This document shows positions 12,526-20,658 of a stretch of 64,000 nucleotides of DNA, in pieces. The DNA is taken from contig DXMV01000014.1 in the NCBI GenBank assembly GCA_019414055.1, positions 237,304-301,303 on the forward strand, in the 5' to 3' direction. The stretch comes from Collinsella sp. (GTDB taxonomy: Bacteria; Actinomycetota; Coriobacteriia; Coriobacteriales; Coriobacteriaceae). The notes below the pieces were generated by a model. It did no database searches and was not told the DNA's origin. It saw only the letters and a program-made list of their open reading frames with translations. A program made the translations under genes and the position numbers. Within the stretch, counting starts at the first letter, position 1, and the number at the start of each line of letters is the position of its first letter.

Positions 12526-12978
12526 TTAGAACGGGATGTCCTCATCGTAGACGTCGACCGCGGGCGGCGTAGCCACGGGTGCGGCAGGACGTGCTGCGGG
12601 CGCGGGAGCTGCGGGGGCGTAACCGCCCTGATCGTAGCCACCCTGGCCACCACGGGAGCTCATAAACTCGATCTCATCGACGATGACCTCAAGCTTGCTC
12701 CGGCGCTGACCGTCGCGCTCCCAAGAGCTGTAGCGCAGCTTGCCCTCGATCGCGACCTTGTTTCCCTTTGCCAGGAAACGGCTCACGGCCTCGGCGCGCG
12801 TGCCGAACATAGTGCAGTCGACAAAGTTGGGATAGTCCTCCCACTCGCCAGTCTGCGGGTTGCGGCGACGATCGTTCACGGCGACGCCAAAGGACAGAAC
12901 CTGGGTTCCGCCGGCGGTGGCGCGCAGCTCGGGATCACGCGTGAGGTTACCGGTGATGTTCACTCGATTGATGCTCAT
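12526..12978 (-). CDS. ssb: Single-stranded DNA-binding protein
   Basis: SSB coats single-stranded DNA and recruits repair and replication proteins through its C-terminal tip. An OB-fold covers about residues 1-108 (MSINRVNITGNLTRDPELR, FGVAVNDRRRN). A Gly/Gln then Ala/Pro linker follows, and the protein ends in the acidic tip DVYDEDIPF that binds partner proteins. It is 150 residues long, usual for the family. It is the second gene of the rpsF operon, with AGAGGAAG upstream of its ATG. Confidence 0.97.
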   Translation of the reverse strand: MSINRVNITGNLTRDPELRATAGGTQVLSFGVAVNDRRRNPQTGEWEDYPNFVDCTMFGTRAEAVSRFLAKGNKVAIEGKLRYSSWERDGQRRSKLEVIVDEIEFMSSRGGQGGYDQGGYAPAAPAPAARPAAPVATPPAVDVYDEDIPF

Positions 12979-13026
12979 AACTCACTACTTCCTCTTGGGG
13001 CACAAGCCCAGTCCAAAACGACAGTC

Positions 13027-13320
13027 TTACTCCTGGTCGTCGCGACGGACGATCATGTGGCGGACCACAGCGTCGGTGATGCGCAGGACGCGATCAAGCT
13101 CGGCGATCTGGGTAGGATCTGCGTGGAAGTTGATGAGGGTGTAGTCACCATCGGTGAGGTCGTTGATCTCGTAGGCGAGCTTGCGCTTGCCCCACTCGTC
13201 AACGGAGTCGACCTTGCCAGCGCCCTCAGCGATCGTGGTATCGATACGCTTCATAACAGCGAGACGAGTCTCGGGGTCGAGCGACGGGTCAACAAAGAAC
13301 AGCAGTTCATAAGCCTTCAT
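13027..13320 (-). CDS. rpsF: 30S ribosomal protein S6
   Basis: S6 forms a dimer with S18 on the 30S platform. The start is the ATG at 13320 (MKAYELLFFVDPSLD), preceded by AGAGGAGGTGA; it gives 97 residues, the usual length. Conserved features include WGKRKLAYEI and the DGDYTLINF strand. It is the promoter-proximal gene of the operon running through ssb, rpsR and rplI, and its leader contains a hairpin that could take part in S6:S18 autoregulation. Confidence 0.97.
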   Translation of the reverse strand: MKAYELLFFVDPSLDPETRLAVMKRIDTTIAEGAGKVDSVDEWGKRKLAYEINDLTDGDYTLINFHADPTQIAELDRVLRITDAVVRHMIVRRDDQE

Positions 13321-13346
13321 ATTGTCACCTCCTCTGGGCAAATGTG

Positions 13347-13375
13347 GCTTCAGGTCGTGAAGGTGCGCCTGAAGC
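13347..13375 (-). promoter_or_regulatory. Hairpin in the rpsF leader
   Basis: GCTTCAGG and CCTGAAGC pair perfectly (8 bp) around a 13-nt loop, about 15 nt upstream of the rpsF ribosome-binding site. Many bacteria regulate rpsF by S6:S18 binding to a leader hairpin. Whether this one carries that protein-binding signature cannot be judged by eye. Confidence 0.35.
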
Positions 13376-13770
13376 AGGAAAAGACTTGGTAATAATATCT
13401 TTCAACCTCCCAGGCTGCAAGAATATGCAGCTACAACCTCATGACCTCCACATATGTCCATACTCACACGGCACTTCATGCGTCTTCCAACCAAATGCTG
13501 ACCAAATGCTTGACGGATCTGTGGACAAGATACGGCGCCACGGGGACAAACCAAATCAAACTGCAGGTCAGCAATTGCAAGGCTGTGGTCGCAAAATGCA
13601 TACCAGTGGCTCACAACACCGTTCATAGATTTTTAAAATTGCTGCTACGTCGTTTATAAATACCTATTTTGAACAATTTGCTGCATGCAGCCATGCTGGT
13701 CAGAGCCCGTTTTTGGCCTCCTAGATCCCGTCACGAAGCCAAGCGTTTCAAAAAATGCCAACTTTTCTGT
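13376..13770. other. AT-rich intergenic stretch with no gene seen
   Basis: About 395 bp between the rpsF leader and the tRNA-Ser promoter. It is much richer in A and T than its surroundings and should contain the rpsF promoter facing left. Short open frames exist on both strands but lack ribosome-binding sites and coding character. No repeat or stable hairpin was noticed. Confidence 0.5.
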
Positions 13771-13798
13771 TTGCACTTTGCGATTCCTCGTGTATACT
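13771..13798 (+). promoter_or_regulatory. Promoter of the tRNA-Ser pair
   Basis: -35 TTGCAC and -10 TATACT with a 16-bp spacer, ending 16 nt before the first base of tRNA-Ser(GGA). Confidence 0.75.
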
Positions 13799-13814
13799 GA
13801 CTTTCGCATTTAAC

Positions 13815-13905
13815 GGAGAGTTGTCCGAGTGGCCGAAGGAGCACGATTGGAAATCGTGTAGGCGTCAAAAGCGTCTCCAGGGTTCAAATCCCTGACTCTC
13901 CGCCA
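13815..13905 (+). tRNA. tRNA-Ser (anticodon GGA)
   Basis: A complete class II cloverleaf with a long variable arm. The acceptor stem GGAGAGT pairs with ACTCTCC, the anticodon loop is TTGGAAA and the T-arm is GGGTTCAAATCCC. CCA is encoded. It reads UCC/UCU codons. Confidence 0.97.
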
Positions 13906-13913
13906 GTTAATTC

Positions 13914-13944
13914 CAAAGCAGGCCTTCGAGCCTGCTTTGTTTTT
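13914..13944 (+). terminator. Terminator after tRNA-Ser(GGA)
   Basis: CAAAGCAGG and CCTGCTTTG pair around an 8-nt loop, followed by TTTTT. Confidence 0.85.
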
Positions 13945-13953
13945 ACCCCACGC

Positions 13954-14044
13954 GGAGGGGTGGCAGAGTGGTTGAATGCGGCGGTCTCGAAAACCGTTTG
14001 GCCTGTATAAGGTCACGAGGGTTCGAATCCCTCCTCCTCCGCCA
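13954..14044 (+). tRNA. tRNA-Ser (anticodon CGA)
   Basis: A complete class II cloverleaf. The acceptor GGAGGGG pairs with CTCCTCC (one G-U), the anticodon loop is CTCGAAA, the T-arm is GGGTTCGAATCCC and CCA is encoded. It reads UCG. Its last 25 nt before CA recur as an exact inverted copy at 14110-14134. Confidence 0.97.
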
Positions 14045-14055
14045 TTTTGCTTGAG

Positions 14056-14082
14056 AAAGCTCCCAACAATGGGAGCTTTTTT
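14056..14082 (+). terminator. Terminator after tRNA-Ser(CGA)
   Basis: AAAGCTCCCA-ACAA-TGGGAGCTTT followed by TTT. It separates the tRNA from the structured element that follows. Confidence 0.88.
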
Positions 14083-14109
14083 GTTATCGAGTCATGTTCA
14101 AGCAAATAC

Positions 14110-14248
14110 GGCGGAGGAGGAGGGATTCGAACCCGCCAGGGCGCGAAGCGTAAAGAAAACGCGCCAGCGGCGCGTTTTTAGCGCAGCGCGGTCGGCGCCA
14201 GCCGACCGGATAAATTTTGAGCTTCGCTCAAAATTTGGACATCCCTCC
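14110..14248. repeat. tRNA-tail structured element A (next to tRNA-Ser)
   Basis: It begins with a perfect 25-nt inverted copy of the tRNA-Ser(CGA) 3' end (14110-14134). Three hairpins follow: AAAACGCGCC/GGCGCGTTTT (14156-14178), GGTCGGC/GCCGACC (14190-14207) and AAATTTTGAGC/GCTCAAAATTT (14212-14236). It ends with ATCCCTCC (14241-14248), which pairs with GGAGGGAT at 14119-14126 to close the whole. Elements with the same architecture follow tRNA-Gly (51794-51930) and tRNA-Lys (63430-63551). It encodes no protein. Confidence 0.75.
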
Positions 14249-14474
14249 TATTCAACCCGCGCCCGTATCACGTTCGATCCCGGCCCAAAATCACAAATGT
14301 GTACACCACCCTCCAAAACCGACATTTTTCGACGTCTTTAGAGGCTGACGTGCACGTTTGGTGCTTACGCCCGCATCCAGTCCCGACCGTTTACCGAGCA
14401 ATAGGGCCGCCAGGCCCGCCGAACATGTACTATGTACGGGCATTATCCAAACCCGCAACTCAAAGGATCCCATC
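14249..14474. other. Intergenic stretch upstream of the TRIC-family gene
   Basis: Nothing coding is seen. Near its start, CGTTCGATCCCGG at 14271 resembles another degenerate tRNA T-arm. The rest should hold the promoter of the membrane protein gene at 14475. Confidence 0.35.
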
Positions 14475-15164
14475 TTGCCCGCTGTCGCCGCTATGACCGT
14501 TACCGCACACGCCTCGGATGCCATGGTTGCCATCCCGTTTTGGCTCGAGATGTTCGCCGTCGTCGCGGCTTCAATCTCGGGCGTGTTGGTCGCACGCGAG
14601 CACAAGCTCGACCTGGTGGGTGCCGTCGCGCTCGCCGTGGTTTGCGGCCTGGGCGGCGGTCTTTTGCGCGATATGACGCTGCAGGTGGGCAATGTCTACA
14701 TCCTCAACCAGCCGATGGCGCTCCCGCTTTCCATTGCCACGGCGGCCATCATCTACATCTTCCCGGCAATCGTCGACAAGCCCGAAAAACTCATCCCCCT
14801 GCTCGACATCATCTCGGTCGGCATCTATGCCGCCACCGGAGCGGACAAGGCGCTGGTCTACGGATTTGCACCGGCCGTATGCATCATGATGGGTTTCTTC
14901 ACCGCGGTGGGTGGCGGCATGCTGCGCGACGGCTTTATGGGCGTGGTTCCGGGTATTTTCCAACGCACCAACTTTTATGCCATCGCGGCCATCGCCGGAT
15001 CGGCAAGCTATGTAGGCCTCGTCATGAGTGGCCTGGTCAGCAATGTCGCCGCGCTAGTCGTATGCGTTGTCGTGACCATGGGTCTGCGCTGGCTCTCGCT
15101 GCGCTTTGACATCAAAAGCCCCACCGAGGAAGACATCGCGCGCTTTTTGCACCGTAAAAAGTAG
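14475..15164 (+). CDS. TRIC / UPF0126 family cation channel-like membrane protein
   Basis: The protein has about seven transmembrane helices in two similar halves, each with a glycine-rich GGGxLRD motif: CGLGGGLLRDMTL and TAVGGGMLRDGFMG. This duplicated motif marks the bacterial trimeric intracellular cation channel (YicG/UPF0126) family, which forms potassium-permeable trimers; other substrates are also possible. The start is taken as the TTG at 14475 because AAAGGA lies 7 nt upstream; the next in-frame ATG (14493) has no ribosome-binding site. The product is 229 residues, ending in a charged tail FLHRKK. It stands alone on the plus strand. Confidence 0.85.
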   Translation: MPAVAAMTVTAHASDAMVAIPFWLEMFAVVAASISGVLVAREHKLDLVGAVALAVVCGLGGGLLRDMTLQVGNVYILNQPMALPLSIATAAIIYIFPAIVDKPEKLIPLLDIISVGIYAATGADKALVYGFAPAVCIMMGFFTAVGGGMLRDGFMGVVPGIFQRTNFYAIAAIAGSASYVGLVMSGLVSNVAALVVCVVVTMGLRWLSLRFDIKSPTEEDIARFLHRKK

Positions 15165-15270
15165 GTAGCGCGGCCTCGTCCTTCGAAATGCAGCCGAGAG
15201 GTTCTTTTAGAGCGCCCGCGCGTTGGGTACCCTGTTAGATACATATCGAGCATCTAACGAAGGATTCACT

Positions 15271-16416
15271 ATGCCCCGCAATCAATTCCCGTCGACCCAG
15301 CGCCGTAAAGCGTGGGGCCGCATCACCATGCTATTTGCGCTCATCGCGCTGGCGCTCATCGCACTTCCCGTGGCGTCGTTCGCCGGCACGGACACCGCAG
15401 GAAACGTACTTGCGACTGACGGTGACGCCAATCCGTCCGGCGTCGAAGGCGACTTGTACTGGGCCGGCCAGAGCCTCAACCTGGACGACACCTCCATCGA
15501 CCGCGATATCATCGCGGCGGGCGACAGCCTATCGATTCGCGACTGCACCGTGGGTGGCGCCGTTCGTCTTGCGGCGCGCACCATCGATATCTCCAAAACC
15601 GCAATTGATGGCAGCGTAACGGTGGCTGGCCAGCATGTCGTGCTCAACACCGGTAGCACCGCCAACTGTTTTTACGCGATGGGCGAGACGGTTGCCCTGC
15701 GCGGCTCCGCCAAGTCGGCAGCGCTCGCGGGCAGTACGGTAACCATCGACGGCACCGTCGACGGCGATGTTGAGGTTTGGGCCGATAAGCTCATCTTGGG
15801 TAAAAACGCCCGCATCACCGGCACCGTGAGCGCGCATGTTTCCGAGGACCCTGAGCGCGCCGCAGGAGCCGAGGTCGGAGCCCTCAAGATCGACCGCACC
15901 GAGAATGAGAACACCTCTACGATTAACGACACCATCGGCGGCATCGTGGCCGCGGCGCTCTCGACCTGCTTTATCGCCCTGTTGCTCGAGCTCGTCTTTC
16001 CGCGTGCGACCGCCAGCGCCGCCGGAATGCTCCACCAGCGCCCCACGCCCCTGTGGGTGAGCGGCCTTTTGGGCACGATTGCTATCGTCCCCGCCGTCCT
16101 ACTGCTGATTATCTCGATTGCCGGCCTGTCGCTTGCCGGAGCCCTCATGTGCGCCGTGATCGGCGTCGCGCTGGTCTCCACCGCCTTTGCGGGGTGCGCA
16201 ATCGCCCGCATGGTCGGACACAGCCAGAACCGCTATGCCATGGCAGCCGTCGGCGGTGTGGCCGCAGGCGCCCTCACAGGACTTCCCCTCATCGGCGACT
16301 TCATCAGCGGCGTGGCCTTTGTCTTTATGCTCGGCTACGTTATCCAGATCACCTGGCGCAACGCCCACCTCAAGCCCCAACAAGGCGCCAACGCCCCGAG
16401 CCTTCCCGCCGCATAA
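15271..16416 (+). CDS. Secreted/membrane bactofilin-like beta-helix protein
   Basis: A 381-residue protein. Residues 20-40 form a signal peptide or first transmembrane segment (MLFALIALALIALPVASFAG). Residues 60-195 are short repeats of the polymer-forming (bactofilin-like) beta-helix type: DRDIIAAGDSLSI, GGAVRLAARTIDI, DGSVTVAGQHVVL, DGDVEVWADKLIL. Residues 230-365 contain about four transmembrane helices. The start ATG at 15271 has AAGGA 6 nt upstream. Similar proteins with beta-helix plus membrane domain are found in many bacteria, without a firm function; an envelope scaffold is a reasonable guess. It converges on typA. Confidence 0.8.
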   Translation: MPRNQFPSTQRRKAWGRITMLFALIALALIALPVASFAGTDTAGNVLATDGDANPSGVEGDLYWAGQSLNLDDTSIDRDIIAAGDSLSIRDCTVGGAVRLAARTIDISKTAIDGSVTVAGQHVVLNTGSTANCFYAMGETVALRGSAKSAALAGSTVTIDGTVDGDVEVWADKLILGKNARITGTVSAHVSEDPERAAGAEVGALKIDRTENENTSTINDTIGGIVAAALSTCFIALLLELVFPRATASAAGMLHQRPTPLWVSGLLGTIAIVPAVLLLIISIAGLSLAGALMCAVIGVALVSTAFAGCAIARMVGHSQNRYAMAAVGGVAAGALTGLPLIGDFISGVAFVFMLGYVIQITWRNAHLKPQQGANAPSLPAA

Positions 16417-16422
16417 CCACCA

Positions 16423-16457
16423 ACCACCACAAAGGGGACAGGCACCTCTGTGGTGGT
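16423..16457. repeat. REP-like hairpin with GGGGACAGG loop
   Basis: ACCACCACA and TGTGGTGGT form perfect 9-bp arms; the loop is AAGGGGACAGGCACCTC, in which AGG and CCT can extend the stem. It lies just past the stop of the bactofilin-like gene. Confidence 0.5.
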
Positions 16458-16487
16458 GTAGACCACCTCAGCCCCACATGCACCAAA

Positions 16488-16520
16488 AAAGGGCGCCGAC
16501 CATTGCGGTCGACGCCCTTT
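16488..16520. terminator. Bidirectional terminator between convergent genes
   Basis: GGGCGCCGACC and GGTCGACGCCC pair around a 5-nt loop. On the minus strand it is followed by TTTTTT (typA side), and on the plus strand by TTTCTTATT. Confidence 0.85.
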
Positions 16521-16547
16521 CTTATTGGCGGTTATAAGCCCCAGCGC

Positions 16548-18386
<1,839 letters not shown>

Positions 18387-18433
18387 GTAGTTCCCCTATC
18401 TTCTATCCATATACAAACGGCACGCGTATGCGA

Positions 18434-18461
18434 CCCGCCCAGCGATACAACGCTCAGCGGG
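18434..18461 (-). promoter_or_regulatory. Hairpin in the typA leader
   Basis: CCCGC..AGCG pairs with CGCT..GCGGG, with a 2x2 internal loop and a 6-nt apical loop. It lies between the upstream gene's stop and the typA start. It has no U-tract, so it may be a processing or leader structure rather than a terminator. Confidence 0.35.
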
Positions 18462-18503
18462 AATATTGAGCCTTTTACCGAAAACTCGTTTATTTTAGCG
18501 ATT

Positions 18504-18953
18504 TTAGATAAGAGGGGTCTCCTCACCTGCAGGTTCAGGGTCGCTCCACATAAAACCATCGCCGGCGCCCATGCCCTCATACAGCACATATGCCGAAAAA
18601 CCGCTCTCGAGCGTCGTCTCAAAGAAGCTCACGAGCAGAGCGTCGTGGTAGCCGCCGTCAATCTCGACACAGCCGGTATAGCCGATGGCATAGCGGGCGA
18701 TACGGCCCAGGCCCTCGTCCTTAAGACCCATCTTGTGCTCGGAGATAAAGTTGGTGGCCGCCTCGAGGCACGCCTCTTCGCCGTCCTCGTCGAGCGCCGC
18801 CAGATAGCGGTTGGAAGCGGCGTCCTCAATTGCCACGACCACGCCAGGGTTTTCACCGGCGGCAAGGTCGTCCAAGAACGCACCAATCAGGTCACACACC
18901 ATGGCGTCGAGCTCGGCGGAGACGTTACCGGCGTCCTGCATATCCTGTGCCAT
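18504..18953 (-). CDS. Uncharacterised acidic cytoplasmic protein
   Basis: A 149-residue protein that is not recognised. It is acidic, with no transmembrane segment or signal peptide. Its middle part has a mixed alpha/beta look (PGVVVAIEDAASNRYLAALDEDGEEACLEAATNFI), and the C-terminal half holds CVEIDGGYHDALLVSFFETTLESGFSAYVLYEG. The start ATG has GGAAGG 7 nt upstream, and coding character (GC-rich third positions) is clear. It follows a small membrane protein gene and a BFN-family gene on the same strand and may be the third gene of that operon. Confidence 0.75.
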   Translation of the reverse strand: MAQDMQDAGNVSAELDAMVCDLIGAFLDDLAAGENPGVVVAIEDAASNRYLAALDEDGEEACLEAATNFISEHKMGLKDEGLGRIARYAIGYTGCVEIDGGYHDALLVSFFETTLESGFSAYVLYEGMGAGDGFMWSDPEPAGEETPLI

Positions 18954-18983
18954 CTCTAGACCTTCCCATCGAATCCGGCGTCG

Positions 18984-19340
18984 TTACAGTTCTTGCGCCT
19001 CGGCGGCGATCTTAGCAGCGGCATCGCGGGCGCGCATCATGTCCGTCGCGCGCTTGTCGAGCACCTTGATCTGGCTGGTCAGCATGACTGCATCGACCAC
19101 GCCCCAAATCACCAGGCCTGTAGAGATCGAAAACCCAAGCGCACCAACTGTACCACGAAGGCGCGAACAGATTGCCGCGACAAGGGCCGAGATGACAACC
19201 ATCTTGATAAACGAGCCGCGGCGCTCGCGAAGCGTGCGGGCCTGCGTCACATAGGCGATGCGAGCCGCCTCGGATGCCTCCGAGCGCATCTGGGCTTCAC
19301 GCGCGATGGCGGACGCTTCAGCCGATACGCGGGTACCCAT
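18984..19340 (-). CDS. Small membrane protein with charged N-terminal helix
   Basis: 118 residues from the ATG at 19340, which has GGAGAGG 6 nt upstream; an in-frame ATG at 19370 directly follows the BFN stop but lacks a site of its own. The N-terminal 45 residues form an Ala/Glu/Arg-rich helix (SAEASAIAREAQMRSEASEAA). Two transmembrane segments follow, FIKMVVISALVAAICS and LGFSISTGLVIWGVVDAVML, then a charged amphipathic C-terminal helix. No family was recognised. It is tightly linked to the BFN-family gene upstream. Confidence 0.75.
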   Translation of the reverse strand: MGTRVSAEASAIAREAQMRSEASEAARIAYVTQARTLRERRGSFIKMVVISALVAAICSRLRGTVGALGFSISTGLVIWGVVDAVMLTSQIKVLDKRATDMMRARDAAAKIAAEAQEL

Positions 19341-19370
19341 CAGCGACCTCTCCGCTCGCGTGCCAGACAT

Positions 19371-19871
19371 TTAGAAATCATCGGGGGAGAGCGTATGGAC
19401 GAACTCGTCGAACTTCTCGAACTCCTGCTCGTCGTCGACTTCCTCGGCGTGCGGTGAGACGGTGCCCAAGCGATTCATAATGTCGTCTTCAACGAACATG
19501 GGGGCATTGCTGCGTACGGCGAGGGCGATGGCGTCGCTCGGGCGAGCGTCAATCTTGCGCTCGTCGCCATCGACCAGCACGACAATCGTCGCATAGAAAA
19601 CCGGCGGCTCGGCACGAACAATCTCGATGCGCTCGAGCTTGGCGCCCAGGGCATCGACGGTGTCAAGCAGCAGGTCATGGGTAATCGGGCGCTCGGCGCG
19701 GCCGCTATCGATGCCGCGGCTGATTGCCGCAGCCTCAAACGAGCCAGTCTGGATGGAGAGGGAGCGCAGCGGCGCGGGGGAATCCGACTTGCCGCAGCGC
19801 TCGCGAAGCACGATAAGCGATGGCACGGGACCGGCGGCCATGACGATAGTCTCTATGTCGACACGAACCAT
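19371..19871 (-). CDS. Bifunctional nuclease (BFN/DUF151) family protein
   Basis: This is a DUF151 protein, a family named after a plant nuclease with DNase and RNase activity; bacterial members are poorly characterised. Diagnostic parts are PSLIVLRERCGKS, ETGSFEAAAI-like SIQTGSFEAAAI, THDLLLDTVDALGAKLERIEI, FYATIVVLVDGDERKIDARPSDAIALAVR and APMFVEDDIM. The start is the ATG at 19871 (MVRVDIETIVMA) with GGAGGTG 5 nt upstream; product 166 residues. It is the first gene of a run with a small membrane protein and an unknown protein. Confidence 0.88.
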   Translation of the reverse strand: MVRVDIETIVMAAGPVPSLIVLRERCGKSDSPAPLRSLSIQTGSFEAAAISRGIDSGRAERPITHDLLLDTVDALGAKLERIEIVRAEPPVFYATIVVLVDGDERKIDARPSDAIALAVRSNAPMFVEDDIMNRLGTVSPHAEEVDDEQEFEKFDEFVHTLSPDDF

Positions 19872-19962
19872 GGAACACCTCCGGTACGTAGCGGTTAACA
19901 CACGGCAGGGTCGCCGCATTGATTAGCTATACTACCCAATCTTTCGCCCAGCACACAAAATC

Positions 19963-20001
19963 AAAGTAGTTAATTTGGGACGGGGCTATTTTGACTACTT
20001 T
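19963..20001. repeat. REP-like hairpin with GGGACGGGG loop
   Basis: AAAGTAGT and ACTACTTT form 8-bp arms, extendable to 11 bp with one G-T pair. The loop carries GGGACGGGG, the same motif and position as in the hairpin at 3592-3623. Confidence 0.5.
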
Positions 20002-20011
20002 TGTTGGATAA

Positions 20012-20042
20012 GAAAAAAGCCCCGAGGCAATGCCCCAGGGCT
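20012..20042 (-). terminator. Terminator downstream of the tRNA-Ile/Ala/Ile cluster
   Basis: On the minus strand AGCCC..GGGGC and GCCTCGGGGCT pair around a short loop, followed by TTTTTT (20012-20017). Confidence 0.8.
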
Positions 20043-20055
20043 CTTAACGTTTTGA

Positions 20056-20132
20056 TGGTGGACCTGACAAGATTCGAACTTGTGACCTCCCGGTTATCAG
20101 CCGGACGCTCTAACCAACTGAGCTACAGGTCC
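20056..20132 (-). tRNA. tRNA-Ile (anticodon GAT), copy 2
   Basis: The acceptor GGACCTG pairs with CAGGTCC, the anticodon loop is CTGATAA and CCA is encoded. The 77-nt sequence is identical to the copy at 20280-20356. Confidence 0.96.
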
Positions 20133-20136
20133 ATCA

Positions 20137-20212
20137 TGGTGGAGGTTAGGGGGATCGAACCCCTGACCTCAGGCTTGCAAAGCCCGCGCTCTCCCAGCTG
20201 AGCTAAACCCCC
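20137..20212 (-). tRNA. tRNA-Ala (anticodon TGC)
   Basis: The acceptor GGGGGTT pairs with AACCTCC (one G-U), the anticodon loop is TTTGCAA, the T-arm is GGGGTTCGATCCCC and CCA is encoded. It stands between two identical tRNA-Ile genes, 4 nt from the downstream one. Confidence 0.96.
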
Positions 20213-20223
20213 ACGGAGAAAGT

Positions 20224-20268
20224 AATAAACACCCCAGCGGCGACTCGGCTCTCGCTGGGGTGTTTATT
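20224..20268 (-). terminator. Terminator after the first tRNA-Ile
   Basis: AATAAACACCCCAGCG and CGCTGGGGTGTTTATT are perfect 16-bp arms; the outer A/T pairs supply the U-run. It lies between tRNA-Ile (copy 1) and tRNA-Ala, which implies separate transcription of the Ala-Ile pair or partial read-through. Confidence 0.8.
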
Positions 20269-20279
20269 GCGAAAGAAAG

Positions 20280-20356
20280 TGGTGGACCTGACAAGATTCG
20301 AACTTGTGACCTCCCGGTTATCAGCCGGACGCTCTAACCAACTGAGCTACAGGTCC
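20280..20356 (-). tRNA. tRNA-Ile (anticodon GAT), copy 1
   Basis: Same 77-nt sequence as the copy at 20056-20132, with encoded CCA. Ile(GAT) and Ala(TGC) are the pair usually found in the 16S-23S spacer; here they stand free of any rRNA gene in view. Confidence 0.96.
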
Positions 20357-20403
20357 ATCGCGCAAGGGATATATTAGACGAGTCGTTACGCGCGCGTCAA
20401 CAA

Positions 20404-20592
20404 CTTTTTTGAAAAACTTTGGGGGTGGTGTCGGCCCCGGCTGCCCGGCGGCATGCGAAGTCGCCTGCTCGGACAGTCCTGCTCGCACGGAGAGCACATT
20501 AAGTGCTCTCCGGCTCGTGCGGAACTCGCGATCGACTTCGCATGCCGCCGGGCAGCCGGGGCCGACGTGGGGTTCAAAGATTTTCAAAAAAG
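20404..20592. repeat. Long inverted repeat (34-bp perfect arms, about 190 bp in all)
   Basis: Arms at 20430-20463 and 20533-20566 are perfect 34-bp reverse complements (starting GTCGGCCCCGGCTGCCCGGC). Outside them a T-rich tail, TTTTTTGAAAA-CTTTG, is mirrored on both sides with few mismatches. Inside, GCAC..GGAGAGCAC-ATTAA-GTGCTCTCC..GTGC forms a second strong hairpin. The whole would fold into one very stable rod. It sits between the gyrA terminator and tRNA-Ile and shows no coding character. Confidence 0.85.
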
Positions 20593-20618
20593 CGGTCGGC
20601 GCGCAGTGCGCCGACCGC
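20592..20618 (-). terminator. Terminator of gyrA
   Basis: GCGGTCGGCGC and GCGCCGACCGC pair (11 bp) around a 5-nt loop, followed on the minus strand by TTTTTTG. It lies about 40 nt after the gyrA stop. Confidence 0.88.
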
Positions 20619-20658
20619 CGATATATGGGGTCTGATAATTATTACCAGCTAGTTCCCC

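Noticed and set aside
13402..13626. Small open frames in the AT-rich gap before the tRNA-Ser genes
   Set aside because: No ribosome-binding site, and amino-acid use unlike the true genes; more likely untranslated promoter region.
14110..14134. Possible tRNA-Ser gene on the minus strand
   Set aside because: Only the 3' 25 nt of the tRNA are copied; D-arm, anticodon arm and acceptor 5' side are missing.
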